Part shown: positions 34,195-43,472 of the stretch, in pieces
Layout: each line of letters opens with the position of its first letter
Numbering within the stretch: the stretch's first letter is position 1
Assembly (NCBI RefSeq): GCF_008370255.1
Contig: NZ_SEUI01000003.1
Span: 337,531-400,881, forward strand
Length of the DNA: 63,351 nt
From: Pseudoalteromonas sp. FUC4
Lineage (GTDB): Bacteria > Pseudomonadota > Gammaproteobacteria > Enterobacterales > Alteromonadaceae
Direction of reading: 5' to 3'
Made by a program: the position numbers and the translations under genes
The notes under the pieces: model-generated
Databases searched by the model: none
Seen by the model: only the letters and a program-made list of their open reading frames with translations
Told to the model about the DNA's origin: nothing

Positions 34195-34872
34195 ATGATT
34201 AAATTTTATTTTCACCATACTCCTAACCCAATGAAGGTTGCACTCTTTTTAGAAGAAACAGGCTTACCGTTTGAACTTGTTCCTCTTGATACTTTAAAAG
34301 GTGAGCAACATACGCCTGAATTTAAAGCAATTAATCCAAATGCTAAAGCGCCAGCAATTGTTGATGGTGAAACGCGTGTGTTCGATTCGAATGCTATTTT
34401 AATGTACCTTTCTGAAAAGTATGCAAAGCTAGAAGGCAAGACCGATGACCGCGCTGAAATGCTGTCGTGGTTAATGTTTATCGCATCGGGTTTAGGTCCG
34501 TATTCAGGGCAAAGTGTTCACTTTAGACACATGGCACCAGAAGGGCTTGATTACGCGGTTAATCGTTATTTACGTGAAGCGCAGCGCCATTACGAAGTAC
34601 TTGATACGCACCTTGAAGGTCGTGACTTTATAGTGGGTGATACGTATACCATTGCTGATGTATCTGCATGGGGCTGGATTGATAAAGCACCGGTTGTATT
34701 AGGTGAAGAGGGTTTAGCACCGTACCCAAATCTTAAGCGTTGGTTTGAAAGTATTGATAGCCGCCCAGCGGTTGCACGTGCACGCGCAATTGGTACTGAT
34801 ATAGCCTTTAAAAAAGAGTTTGATGAAGATGCTAAAAAAGCGTTTTTTCCTTCAAACTACCCAAAAGTATAA
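34195..34872 (+). CDS. Glutathione S-transferase family protein
   Basis: 225 residues. The N-terminal thioredoxin-like domain is MIKFYFHHTPNPMKVALFLE, FELVPLDTLKGEQHTPEFKA, NPNAKAPAIVDG and the glutathione-binding VFDSNAILMYLSEKY. The C-terminal helical domain ends about residue 200 (YTIADVSAWGWIDKAP, PNLKRWFESIDSRPA). It resembles the Nu-class YfcG/GstB group, whose members act as disulfide reductases or detoxification enzymes. Start at ATG 34195 with GAGGA 8 nt upstream. Cytoplasmic and monocistronic, it ends tail-to-tail with the SulP gene across a 22-bp palindrome. Confidence 0.9.
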   Translation: MIKFYFHHTPNPMKVALFLEETGLPFELVPLDTLKGEQHTPEFKAINPNAKAPAIVDGETRVFDSNAILMYLSEKYAKLEGKTDDRAEMLSWLMFIASGLGPYSGQSVHFRHMAPEGLDYAVNRYLREAQRHYEVLDTHLEGRDFIVGDTYTIADVSAWGWIDKAPVVLGEEGLAPYPNLKRWFESIDSRPAVARARAIGTDIAFKKEFDEDAKKAFFPSNYPKV

Positions 34873-34892
34873 AAACTACTTAATACCACACA

Positions 34893-34914
34893 GCAGATCA
34901 GCTAGCTGATCTGC
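34893..34914. terminator. Perfect 22-bp palindrome between convergent genes
   Basis: GCAGATCAGCT followed by AGCTGATCTGC, fully self-complementary, between the GST stop (34872) and the SulP stop (34925). It probably acts as a bidirectional stop signal or cruciform, though there is no long T-run. Confidence 0.5.
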
Positions 34915-34924
34915 TTATTGTATT

Positions 34925-36664
34925 TTATGGCTGTGTGAGCGGTTCTTTATTTTCGTCTGACTCAAACAAGCTAACCTCTTGCGTGTGCTGGCTTACGCTA
35001 TTTCTTTTTAGGGCGATGTATAAGTCTGAGTGAATATATATACCTTCTTTTCCTGACTTCATTCCTGCAATATCAAACCACGAAAGTAACTGGCGTTTTC
35101 TACCTGCAAGCTCAAGCCTTATATTGCGCTTTTTAAATATAACGTCGAGATCTGCAAGCATGGCCATTACACTTAAATCTAAATGAGTAAAGCAGGGCAC
35201 AGCGTCAATTATTACACATTGAGTGTCGTCTTTTTGCCTTGCGTATTGCTCAAGTAATCTACGTTTAAAGTAGCTGGCATTAAAGTAAGTTAAAGGTGAA
35301 TTAAAGCGGTAAATAAACACGCCTTGCACTGCTTTTGCTTTATCTGTGGCGTCTAAACTTCTTACTACGCCGTTAACATCTACGCCGAGTATATTGTCGG
35401 TTGGGCGCATAACAGTGCGAATAAATTGAAATAACCCTAGCAATACAGCAAGTGTGATCCCTGGTATAACGCCAATAAATAACACCGCAAGTAAGGTGGC
35501 TGAGGCAAGATAAAATGCCTGTTTGTCTTTTCGTTTTAATTGCCAAACAGCTTTTAAATCGAGTAAATGAACAGAGGCAATAATAAGTACAATACCTAGC
35601 GCTGCGCTTGGAATAAATTCAAATGGGGCTGTTAAAAATACAGCTATGAGCGCAATAATGGCCGCTGCTATTATTGATACTAACTGCGTTTTACCACCCG
35701 TTGCATCGTTAACAGCGGTGCGTGAGTCGGCGCCACTGACTGCAAAACCTTGCGAAAGAGCTGACGCTATATTGGCAATACCTAGTGCTCTAAATTCTTT
35801 ATCGGCGTCTATGTCGTAGCCATTTTTAGCTGCAAAGCTACGGGCTGTAAGCATCATACTAACAAAGCTCACTATGGCTAAGTTAAGTGCGGGTACCACC
35901 AGCTCACGAATAATCCCTAAATCAAAAACAGGGGTATTAAAAACGGGAAGCCCGCCAGTTACGGTGCCAATGGTTTTTATATCAAATTGTTTTAAATCAA
36001 AAATCCATACCAAAAGCGCACCAAAAGCAATAGCAAACATAGATGCAGGCCACGTGGGTTTTATCCGCTTCATGGCAAAATAGACCGCCAGTGTAAACAA
36101 AGCCATTAATAAGGTGGGAACGTGTGTTTGCGCTAGGTATGTGGGCACACCACCGAGGCGTTCAAGTAAGTAGCGCTCATCAAAAGTGAAACCAAATACT
36201 TTAGAAAATTGACCAACAATAATAGTGATGGCTACGCCGTTTAGTAAGCCCATTAAAATAGGTTTAGATAAAAAGTCAGCTAATACACCTAACTTAAACT
36301 TACTAGCTATAAAGCACCAAAAGCCGGTCATAGCGGTCATGGTGACAACAAGTTGCCAATGCTTAAAGCTGTCACCTGCAGCAAGAGGTGTTACTACGGC
36401 TGCAATAACAGCGCAGGTTGCGGCATCAGGGCCGACTATTAATTGTTTTGAAGTACCAAAAAGTGCATATAGCATCATTGGCAGTATGCAAGAATATAAC
36501 CCTACGGCGGCGTTAACACTGGTTAGTTGTGCGTAAGCAATGGCAACAGGTAAAGCCACTGCAGCTACTGATAGCGCCGCCCTTACATCATCAGCAAGCC
36601 ATTGGCGTTCATAGTGCAGTAGTGTATTTAAACCGGGCATAAAATTATATAAACGCGACAGCAC
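34925..36664 (-). CDS. SulP (SLC26) family anion transporter with STAS domain
   Basis: Inner-membrane anion transporter, about 579 residues. It opens with LHYERQWLADDVRAALSVAA and has multiple membrane segments through about residue 410, including SKPILMGLLNGVAITIIVGQ and the family motif region FAVSGADSRTAVNDATGGKT. The C-terminal STAS domain runs from about 455 (VQGVFIYRFNSPLTYFNASY, CVIIDAVPCFTHLDLSVMAM). Substrate (sulfate, bicarbonate or other) is not determined. Start: GTG at 36664 has AGGA 8-9 nt upstream; an in-frame TTG at 36718 would add 18 residues but has no ribosome site, so the start is uncertain. No carbonic anhydrase is adjacent. Confidence 0.88.
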   Translation of the reverse strand: MLSRLYNFMPGLNTLLHYERQWLADDVRAALSVAAVALPVAIAYAQLTSVNAAVGLYSCILPMMLYALFGTSKQLIVGPDAATCAVIAAVVTPLAAGDSFKHWQLVVTMTAMTGFWCFIASKFKLGVLADFLSKPILMGLLNGVAITIIVGQFSKVFGFTFDERYLLERLGGVPTYLAQTHVPTLLMALFTLAVYFAMKRIKPTWPASMFAIAFGALLVWIFDLKQFDIKTIGTVTGGLPVFNTPVFDLGIIRELVVPALNLAIVSFVSMMLTARSFAAKNGYDIDADKEFRALGIANIASALSQGFAVSGADSRTAVNDATGGKTQLVSIIAAAIIALIAVFLTAPFEFIPSAALGIVLIIASVHLLDLKAVWQLKRKDKQAFYLASATLLAVLFIGVIPGITLAVLLGLFQFIRTVMRPTDNILGVDVNGVVRSLDATDKAKAVQGVFIYRFNSPLTYFNASYFKRRLLEQYARQKDDTQCVIIDAVPCFTHLDLSVMAMLADLDVIFKKRNIRLELAGRKRQLLSWFDIAGMKSGKEGIYIHSDLYIALKRNSVSQHTQEVSLFESDENKEPLTQP

Positions 36665-36780
36665 TTCAACTTTTCCTGTTAATGGTAGTAACGTTTTGAT
36701 AGTAAATTTAATATTCAAATAAGTATAGCTAGGTGGGGGTGTTTTTTACGTAATATAAAGCCACTTTTTTATAGACGTAA

Positions 36781-36816
36781 AAAAGCCTGCATCAAAGCAG
36801 GCTTTAGTTTTTAGGG
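36781..36816. terminator. Terminator of the large TonB receptor gene
   Basis: AAAAGCCTGC-ATCAAA-GCAGGCTTT with A-rich sequence on the left (TAAAAAAG) and TAGTTTTTA on the right. It ends a few bases before the receptor stop at 36821 and can serve the minus strand. Confidence 0.8.
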
Positions 36817-36820
36817 AAAA

Positions 36821-39760
36821 TTAAAATTTAGCGCGAATACCAAAGCTGTAGCGGCGATCCGCTTCAGTGTACTTCCAAGCGCCACCTAGTTCAGATAGGT
36901 AAATAGAAGGCTCGCCCGTTAAGTTAGTCGCATTACCTACTAAGGTCACGTTTTCGTTAATATCCCAGCTTGCTGAGAAGTCTAACTGACCACGGTCGTC
37001 ACGGTAGTTATTACCGTAAACAGTACCTTCTGCTGAAATACTGCCGTCTGAGTTAATATTTTCTACACGTTTCTCGTTTTCAGTATCTAAGAAACTGTCA
37101 CGGTAGTTATAAGCTAGACGAGTAGAGAAACCTTCGTATTCCCAAAATACTTGTAAGTTATACGTATTTTTAGAAATATCTAATAACGGGTTACCGTTTG
37201 GTTGCTCGCTGTCTGCGTATGTGTAGTTTGCGTTAATGCCTAAGCCAGAAAATGCACCAGGTAGGTCTGTAAAGAACTGTTGATAACCAACTTCAAAGCC
37301 TTGTACTGAACCGTTTTCACCGTTTACATTTTTAACTGTATCGATACCCGTCAGCCCAGCATCACGCAAGCCTGCAACATGGTTGAAGCCATCAGCATCT
37401 ACTGGGAAGTCAGTTGCATCCGAGTAAACGAGGTTGTCTTGTGAAACACCTGCAACGTCAAGCTGACATACTTGGTTCCATTGAGTTACGTTTTGACCTG
37501 TTGAAGTGCTTGATGCAGCTACACAGCTACTTTCGTTACTTAAGAAAGATTCAACATCTTTATAAAATACTGCGAAAGAAATTACGTTACCTTGGTCAAA
37601 GTAATGCTCAACAGATAAGTCGTATTGCGTTGCACGATATGGTTCTAAATCAATAGAGCCTTGTGTTGCGCCTGTAATGTCGTTATTAACGTCAAACGCA
37701 GGACTTAGCTCGCTAAAGTCAGCGCGGCGCATAACTTTTGCAGCAGCAAAGCGGAATAATGTTTCGTCTGAGTAGTTATACGTTACGTTTAAGCTTGGTA
37801 AAAAGTCGCTGTAGTCATTGTCGCCAGTTACTTTTTCGCCATTAAGAAATACGCTTGATTCTAAATCTGTAGTTACATAACGACCACCCACAATTGCAGT
37901 GATGTTATCAAAGTCTAAGTAGGCTGATATATACACGGCAGCTGTATCTTCAACTACGTTACGGTATGCGCTTTCTTGGAACTCTTTGTTATCTGAAAGA
38001 CTACCTGTTGACGCTAGGTTAGTACCTGCAAGTAACTGCTGAAGTTGAGCGTAAGTATTTGCTGGGTTAGATAAACCGTTGTAGCTTAAAAAGGTTAGTA
38101 GGTCGTTTTGTCCCGAATGACCTAATTGGTCAAATGAGTTGTCGTGGCTAACTGTGGTAAAGCTATTTGAAAAAGCAGCGTTGTAATCATCAACCCATAA
38201 AGTAGCTAATGAACCATCTGAGTCGTTAAATGCATTTTTATAAATGTCTTTAATTTCTACTTTGTATTGCTCATATTCGTAATCGCGGTTAGTAACACGT
38301 ACACCTGCTTTTACTTTAGATATCCAGCTTAAGCTGCTGAGTGGCTCAAACATTTCAACATCAAAACGAATAGCTGTTTCGTCATTGTCTGTTCTTCTAT
38401 CTTCACTTTTAAATGTACGTAGTGCTAAGTTTTGTGGGTCAGTAAATGCATTTGGATCTGAATGAATGATGCTTGGTAATTTATTACCGTCTTGAGAAAA
38501 TGCACCATCGTATAAATGATTTGTTAGCTGAGTTCCGCCACTTGCTTCAAATGTTGATTTTTCGATTGGGCGAAGTGTAAATTCAGAATCAGGTCTTACG
38601 CTTTCTGATGATGCTACCGCAATTTCACCAGAGATTTTGATGCTGTCAGTAAGGTTCCACTCTGCACCAAGTGCATTTGAAAACGAGTCAGTTTCACGAA
38701 AGTCACTGTATGTTTTAGGAATACCAAATTCGTTTGTTAACGTGTAATTATTTACGCCGTTAGCATCTTGAGTTGTGTTTGCATCTGTAGATAACGAACC
38801 CGCGACGCCCAAAATAGAGTTACCACTTTGCTCACCAGAGCGCTTGGTGCCGCTTAAATCAAGATACACCATGCCATTACCAGATTGCGGTGCCCATTGA
38901 AGAGATAAATTTACAGCAGTACGTTTACGCTGTTCTACGTATTGCTCAACACTGTGCTCGTCTCGTACGATAGCGTTGCCACTTGGTGTATTACCTTCTT
39001 GGCCATTAATTTCGATATCTTGAGGTTTAACACGACTAGACGTTTCATCTTGACGAATTTCACGATCTTGATACGAAAACATAGCAATGGCACCAAAGGT
39101 ACCCATTTCGTCAAAGTCCCAATTGTTACCAAGTGAACCACTAAAAATAGGTGCTACTTTTTCTGTTTTATCTGCGTATTCACCATCTAATGAAACTGCG
39201 CCTGTTAGTTTATCTAGCTCTAATGGGCGAACTGTTTTTAAGCTAACTGTTCCGCCTAATGCACCCTCAATCATATCTGCAGTAGGAGACTTAACTACTT
39301 CTACTGTTTTTAAGAAGCTTGATGGGTAATCTTGCAAGCTAATGCCGTCACGAGAGTCACCAATTGTAGAGCGACCATTTAATTCAACACGGTTTTGAGG
39401 TAAGCCACGAATAGAAACACTGTCACCCACACCAAAATCGGTATTAATAGATACGCCAGTAATACGTTGCAACGCTTCTGCAATATTATTATCAGGTAAC
39501 TTACCAATGTCTTCAGCAACAATTGCATCTACAATGCGTCCGTCAGTACGCTTAAGCATAGCGGCGGCTTTCATACTGCCTAGCATGCCTTTTACTTCAA
39601 TTACTTCAATATCTGCAGCTGCCGTTTCTGAAGCTGCGGGAGCCTCTTGCGCTGCAATATTTGAAGAAGCCATTAGTAAAAGGGCTGCGGCACTAATTGC
39701 TGTAGAGCTACTTCTTTTATGTTTATTAATTAATGTTGAAGTAATTTGATTGAGTTTCAT
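36821..39760 (-). CDS. TonB-dependent receptor, TonB-Xanth-Caul type
   Basis: Outer-membrane receptor of 979 residues. Signal region KHKRSSSTAISAAALLLMAS; TonB-box area ADIEVIEVKGM; plug GKLPDNNIAEALQRITGVSI, SVSIRGLPQNRVELNGRSTI and IEGALGGTVSLKTVRPL. The plug wording (AEDIGKLPDNNIAEALQRITGV) is diagnostic of the TIGR01782 group, usually tied to carbohydrate or related nutrient uptake in marine bacteria. The barrel ends in YSFGIRAKF. ATG 39760 is preceded by GGGAG 6 nt upstream; an in-frame ATG 11 codons earlier is not used. Its ligand is unknown, as no catabolic genes adjoin. Upstream lie about 570 bp without a gene, with palindromes suggesting regulation. Confidence 0.92.
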   Translation of the reverse strand: MKLNQITSTLINKHKRSSSTAISAAALLLMASSNIAAQEAPAASETAAADIEVIEVKGMLGSMKAAAMLKRTDGRIVDAIVAEDIGKLPDNNIAEALQRITGVSINTDFGVGDSVSIRGLPQNRVELNGRSTIGDSRDGISLQDYPSSFLKTVEVVKSPTADMIEGALGGTVSLKTVRPLELDKLTGAVSLDGEYADKTEKVAPIFSGSLGNNWDFDEMGTFGAIAMFSYQDREIRQDETSSRVKPQDIEINGQEGNTPSGNAIVRDEHSVEQYVEQRKRTAVNLSLQWAPQSGNGMVYLDLSGTKRSGEQSGNSILGVAGSLSTDANTTQDANGVNNYTLTNEFGIPKTYSDFRETDSFSNALGAEWNLTDSIKISGEIAVASSESVRPDSEFTLRPIEKSTFEASGGTQLTNHLYDGAFSQDGNKLPSIIHSDPNAFTDPQNLALRTFKSEDRRTDNDETAIRFDVEMFEPLSSLSWISKVKAGVRVTNRDYEYEQYKVEIKDIYKNAFNDSDGSLATLWVDDYNAAFSNSFTTVSHDNSFDQLGHSGQNDLLTFLSYNGLSNPANTYAQLQQLLAGTNLASTGSLSDNKEFQESAYRNVVEDTAAVYISAYLDFDNITAIVGGRYVTTDLESSVFLNGEKVTGDNDYSDFLPSLNVTYNYSDETLFRFAAAKVMRRADFSELSPAFDVNNDITGATQGSIDLEPYRATQYDLSVEHYFDQGNVISFAVFYKDVESFLSNESSCVAASSTSTGQNVTQWNQVCQLDVAGVSQDNLVYSDATDFPVDADGFNHVAGLRDAGLTGIDTVKNVNGENGSVQGFEVGYQQFFTDLPGAFSGLGINANYTYADSEQPNGNPLLDISKNTYNLQVFWEYEGFSTRLAYNYRDSFLDTENEKRVENINSDGSISAEGTVYGNNYRDDRGQLDFSASWDINENVTLVGNATNLTGEPSIYLSELGGAWKYTEADRRYSFGIRAKF

Positions 39761-40327
39761 GTATCTCTCCCGTTTGGGTACGACTTGCGTCATTGTGTGT
39801 GTTGTTACTTGGTTTGGTTAACCAATTTAACTGTTGCTTTCCTGTAGTGTGTCATACAGGTGGTATGGTTGAAATTAATCCAATTCAACTTTATTTACAA
39901 CCTTTGTTTACCAAAATTTCACAATGTGTATTACAAAAGTCTCTTTTTTTTTGCTTATATTTAATAAATTTAATAGCTTATAGTGTGTTTTTATTTTTTA
40001 TATTTTGAATGAATTTTATTGAAGTATCTTTACCAAAGGTGTGTTTTTATATTATTTGTACTATTTAATGCGGATTTTGAGCTTTTTTGATGTAATTTTA
40101 TACATGTTTAGTTTGCTTTTTAAGTGATGTTAAAAATAATGAGGTGTACATTAAAGGTTGGACATGGCTTGTAACTTTTCGAAATAGTGAGAAGTGTAAA
40201 GTCATTCGATTTTATTTTGGTTATTTGCTTTGGTAATACCAATTATCAATTGTTTTTATATGAACTTTGTACTAGCTGGGGTGGGGGCGATACACTAGGT
40301 AGCGATAAATAGATTTTTACGCAAAAA
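39761..40327. promoter_or_regulatory. Long gene-free region upstream of the TonB receptor, with two palindromes
   Basis: Very A/T-rich, without a supportable gene. TTGGTTAACCAA (39814-39825) is a perfect 12-bp palindrome 54 bp before the receptor start. TTGGTAATACCAA (40230-40242) fits the FadR-type GntR consensus TNGTNNNACNA. Either could bind a sugar-responsive repressor. Confidence 0.45.
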
Positions 40328-40355
40328 AAAGCCCAGCATATTAATGCTGGGCTTT
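40328..40355 (-). terminator. Terminator of dps
   Basis: AAAGCCCAGCAT-ATTA-ATGCTGGGCTTT, a 12-bp perfect stem. On the minus strand it is followed by eight T residues, 16 bp past the dps stop. Confidence 0.92.
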
Positions 40356-40370
40356 CTTAGATTAAATATA

Positions 40371-40886
40371 TTAGCTTTTTAGCTCGCCTGTAGACGATTC
40401 TAAATGTGCTCGTATGAACCACTGAAATTGCTCTAAATCGGCTAGCTGGCTGGTGATCATATCTTCAGAGACCGGATCTAGCTCAGAAAGAGTCTCAATT
40501 GCCTTGCGGTGATCGGCATTAACGCCGTTATATACTTTATCAAGCGCAGCCAAATGTTCGGTTACTAAACCTTTGCCTACAGAGTATTCGTCCCAAGTAC
40601 GGCGATCTACAATTGATTTTGGCGTACCAACAGGTACTGCACCAAGAGTGGCAATTCGCTCAGCAATGGTGTCTGTCATTTCGCGAACAATATCAACCTG
40701 AGGGTCTATCATTTCGTGCACGCCAATAAAGTTAGGGCCAACTACATTCCAGTGAATATGCTTTAAAGTAAGTTGCAAATCGATTAACGCAACCATGCGA
40801 TTATCGAGAGTTTTAATAGTGCTTTGCGCGGTTTCATTGTCCATACCTGGTGCAGTAAATTCGGCTACTTTATTTGTATTACTCAT
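40371..40886 (-). CDS. dps: DNA starvation/stationary-phase protection protein Dps
   Basis: Ferritin-like dodecamer-forming protein that binds DNA and stores iron using peroxide. 171 residues. The ferroxidase-site residues lie in LKHIHWNVVGPNFIGVHEMI (His, His) and QVDIVREMTDTIAERIATLG (Asp, Glu), matching the Dps pattern. Start at ATG 40886 with GGAG 5 nt upstream; in-frame starts farther upstream would add an unconserved leader. Dps proteins are commonly controlled by OxyR, sigma-S or IHF; no clear OxyR site was found here. Cytoplasmic, single-gene unit. Confidence 0.95.
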   Translation of the reverse strand: MSNTNKVAEFTAPGMDNETAQSTIKTLDNRMVALIDLQLTLKHIHWNVVGPNFIGVHEMIDPQVDIVREMTDTIAERIATLGAVPVGTPKSIVDRRTWDEYSVGKGLVTEHLAALDKVYNGVNADHRKAIETLSELDPVSEDMITSQLADLEQFQWFIRAHLESSTGELKS

Positions 40887-41247
40887 AATGTCTCCTGTTA
40901 TGTGATTTTGTGCCTGTAGTTGAAATAGCTCTACAAACATAACTTGAGTTATATAAAGCAATGCTTGTGCCGAATACTGTAATTTTACCTGTAAGCCTTT
41001 ATTTAAAGGGGATGGCTAAACTCAAGCCCTATTAATTTAAGTACTACCTTGGTTTTTTTATGAAAAATATGCATTTAATTGTAAAATTTGCACAGAGGCT
41101 CATGCTATTGATGGATGGTAAATTTCGGTTGATTTTGTTTAATTAATTTATTAAAAATCACTCTTTTTAATAACGCCCAGTCTTTAGTTAGTAAATGCTC
41201 ACTGGTATACTCCTGCCGCATTTTAACTGGAGTTATGTTAGCAATTT

Positions 41248-42027
41248 ATGAAATATATAAACACACTGTTTACAGCGTACATGCTGCTTTTGTCTCACTC
41301 TGTAGTGGCACAAAATTGGAGCGTTACGCAACTGCATACAAATTTTGGCGATGCTTTAAATCCTTTCACAGGGGAATCGTCTTTTACACGTACTTATACT
41401 TTAGAGCATGCATCTAAGCATGATTTAGGCGACAACTACTTTTTTATAGATTTTTTAAACGACAGCCTTACCGATGGTTTTCAAGATACGGGTATTTATG
41501 GCGAGTGGTACACAACACTTAGTTTATCTAAAGCACTTGATACTTCATTAAGTTATGGCCCAATAAAAGATACAGGTTTAGTGTTTGGTATTAATGCAGG
41601 CGAAGAAGGCTTAATGAAATACACGCCAGGCATAAAACTAAGTTGGGATGCCCCTGGGTTTGATTTTTTAACCACTACTTTTGCAGGGTACATTGATGCT
41701 AACGGCGGTGTACAAAAAGATCAGCTAGCTAAACAAGATAACAGCCTTTTTATAGACCTTGCATGGGGCGCCCCTTTTTCGTTAGGTAGCCAAGCATTTT
41801 ATTTTACCGGCCACGTTGAATATATTTCAGGCCGTGATGACGAGCAAAGTAACAAGGTAAACGAGTGGCTACTTGCTCAGCCCGCAGTGCATTGGGATGT
41901 TGGTCAAAATTTTAATTTAGATGCTAAGCAATTAATGGTTGGTGTTGAATGGCGTTATTGGTACAACAAGTTAGGCACTGATAAAATAGAAAATCAGCCT
42001 TTTTTACACGCTATTTGGGTGTTTTAG
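41248..42027 (+). CDS. Tsx/OmpK-like outer-membrane channel
   Basis: 259 residues. The signal peptide is MKYINTLFTAYMLLLSHSVVA. The mature protein has the Channel_Tsx pattern: NWSVTQLHTNFGDALNPF, TYTLEHASKHDLGDNYFFID, IYGEWYTTLSLSKAL, ending WRYWYNKLGTDKIENQPFLH..WVF with terminal F. E. coli Tsx passes nucleosides; OmpK of vibrios is a phage receptor. The ATG at 41248 is 15 nt from the only GGAG (41229-41232); that site is better spaced for an ATG at 41235 in another frame, so translation initiation is unusual. Monocistronic, with a terminator at 42057. Confidence 0.88.
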   Translation: MKYINTLFTAYMLLLSHSVVAQNWSVTQLHTNFGDALNPFTGESSFTRTYTLEHASKHDLGDNYFFIDFLNDSLTDGFQDTGIYGEWYTTLSLSKALDTSLSYGPIKDTGLVFGINAGEEGLMKYTPGIKLSWDAPGFDFLTTTFAGYIDANGGVQKDQLAKQDNSLFIDLAWGAPFSLGSQAFYFTGHVEYISGRDDEQSNKVNEWLLAQPAVHWDVGQNFNLDAKQLMVGVEWRYWYNKLGTDKIENQPFLHAIWVF

Positions 42028-42056
42028 CAGTATATTTCAGCATTTTAAACTAATAT

Positions 42057-42088
42057 AAAAAATAGCGCTAAAGGCGCTATTTTTATTT
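42057..42088. terminator. Bidirectional terminator between the Tsx-like and DUF2189 genes
   Basis: AAAAATAGCGC-TAAAG-GCGCTATTTTTATTTT, an 11-bp perfect stem with T-rich tails on both strands. Confidence 0.88.
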
Positions 42089-42106
42089 TGTGTGGTTGGT
42101 AAAGCG

Positions 42107-42886
42107 TTACTCGTACCCACGAGTTTTTTTAGTTTTAATGACGGCTATATAGGCATGCCAGCTAGCGTAGCTAAGTAGCGGCATAATGATAATAAATCCC
42201 GTTGCCCCGGTAGCAAAACCAATTGCTACTAATAAAAATATGCATATTGACCACACCACCATGGCAGTAAAGTTAGTCTTTACTGCATTCATAGAGCTAA
42301 TAACTGCGGTCATTATATCTACGCGTCGCTCCATCATAATTTGTGGTGCAAAAGCAGAAAGCGAAAATACCGTTATTAGTAGCACTCCACCTATAATACT
42401 GCCTAGTGTTAAAAATGCCGATAGCTCTTCAAAGGTCGGGTTGGCGTGGCTTGGGTATAAAGCATGTACTAGTGCAGCTAAGCGCATCCAAGCAATCATT
42501 ATTACCATAAGTAATATAGCAAAACCCCATTCACCTACAGGGTTTCTAAACATTGACTTAATAGAATGGGCAAAAGTTGGCTTGTGGCCTTTTTCAAGCT
42601 CCCACGCTACATCGTAAAGTCCTGCAGCAAAAGCGGGGCCTATTAAAGCAAAGGCAACCGTTGCCGGTAAAATAACTAAATAAGTACCCGTAAATATAGC
42701 GCTATAAACAATAGCGACAGGAATTAAAGTAAATATTAACCCATAAATTAGACTCAATATTGGAGCCTGGGCCATGTCTTTAAATGCAAGCGCTAGCCAA
42801 TGAAAGGCGGCAAAAGTATCTACTTTGTTGCACTCTATACAACGTGCAAACTCGGTATGTCTTTCTATTTTGTTAGTTGTAGGCAT
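42107..42886 (-). CDS. DUF2189 inner-membrane protein
   Basis: 259 residues. A cytoplasmic N-terminal stretch includes CIECNKVDTFAAFHWLALAFKDM. About six membrane helices follow (ILSLIYGLIFTLIPVAIVYS, YLVILPATVAFALIGPAFAA, WGFAILLMVIMIAWMRLAAL, GSIIGGVLLITVFSLSAF, MVVWSICIFLLVAIGFATGA). The pairing AFALIGPAFAAGLYDVAWEL and the HAYIAVIK end match DUF2189, a family related to cytochrome-oxidase-associated proteins but without a proven role. GAGGATC before the ATG supports the start. Upstream is a MITE-like element that may have separated it from its original neighbour. Confidence 0.85.
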   Translation of the reverse strand: MPTTNKIERHTEFARCIECNKVDTFAAFHWLALAFKDMAQAPILSLIYGLIFTLIPVAIVYSAIFTGTYLVILPATVAFALIGPAFAAGLYDVAWELEKGHKPTFAHSIKSMFRNPVGEWGFAILLMVIMIAWMRLAALVHALYPSHANPTFEELSAFLTLGSIIGGVLLITVFSLSAFAPQIMMERRVDIMTAVISSMNAVKTNFTAMVVWSICIFLLVAIGFATGATGFIIIMPLLSYASWHAYIAVIKTKKTRGYE

Positions 42887-42955
42887 ATGAAGTGATCCTC
42901 TAAAGGTGACTCTTTAGGTTTAGATCAGTTGAGCATTAATTACAAATTGCTCTAG

Positions 42956-43307
42956 GGCTTGTTGATCTTTGTGGATTGAAATTTGTTCAATCTAGGGGCG
43001 ATTTAATCGCGGCGCGAGGTTTGTAACCTAGCGGGCTCGATAACTGCTCCTGCGTTATTCTAATGGCTTAATCCCTGTAAGAATAAGTAAAAATCGAGCA
43101 AAGCTTCCGCGTCCTGCTCACGCCTCTTACCTACATACTGTAGGCAACAAAGAGTTAATTGTCCCTATAAAACCCCAAGGGCAGCGCATGTTTGGCATTT
43201 ATGCTTCGTTATCGCCAATTTATGGGGAGTAACCACACTACATAGGCTCTGCCTTGCCTAAATACTAAACAGCCTGATGCAAAATTAATCACGAAAGGTC
43301 AATACGC
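42956..43307. mobile_element. 352-bp MITE-like element with imperfect terminal inverted repeats and CTAG target duplication
   Basis: The left end reads GGCTTGTTGATCTTTGTGGA. The right end, read inward on the minus strand, is GGCGTATTGACCTTTCGTGA, with similarity continuing into ATT.AA..TTTG. CTAG occurs directly outside each end (42952-42955, the last G shared with the element, and 43308-43311), as expected for a 4-bp target duplication. No coding capacity is seen inside. It occupies most of the 586-bp gap between the DUF2189 gene and mscS. Confidence 0.7.
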
Positions 43308-43472
43308 CTAGTCAGCGTAACAATTAATAGGCTTGTTTTATTAACTACCGGGACAGTTGCTAAAAACTATCCGTAAAACTACTTCTAAATTCGTATTTCG
43401 GTTAATTTTTTGTTAACATTCTACCTTTGATAATTACAATTAAATAAAGCACTTTAATACGGAGCATAGATA

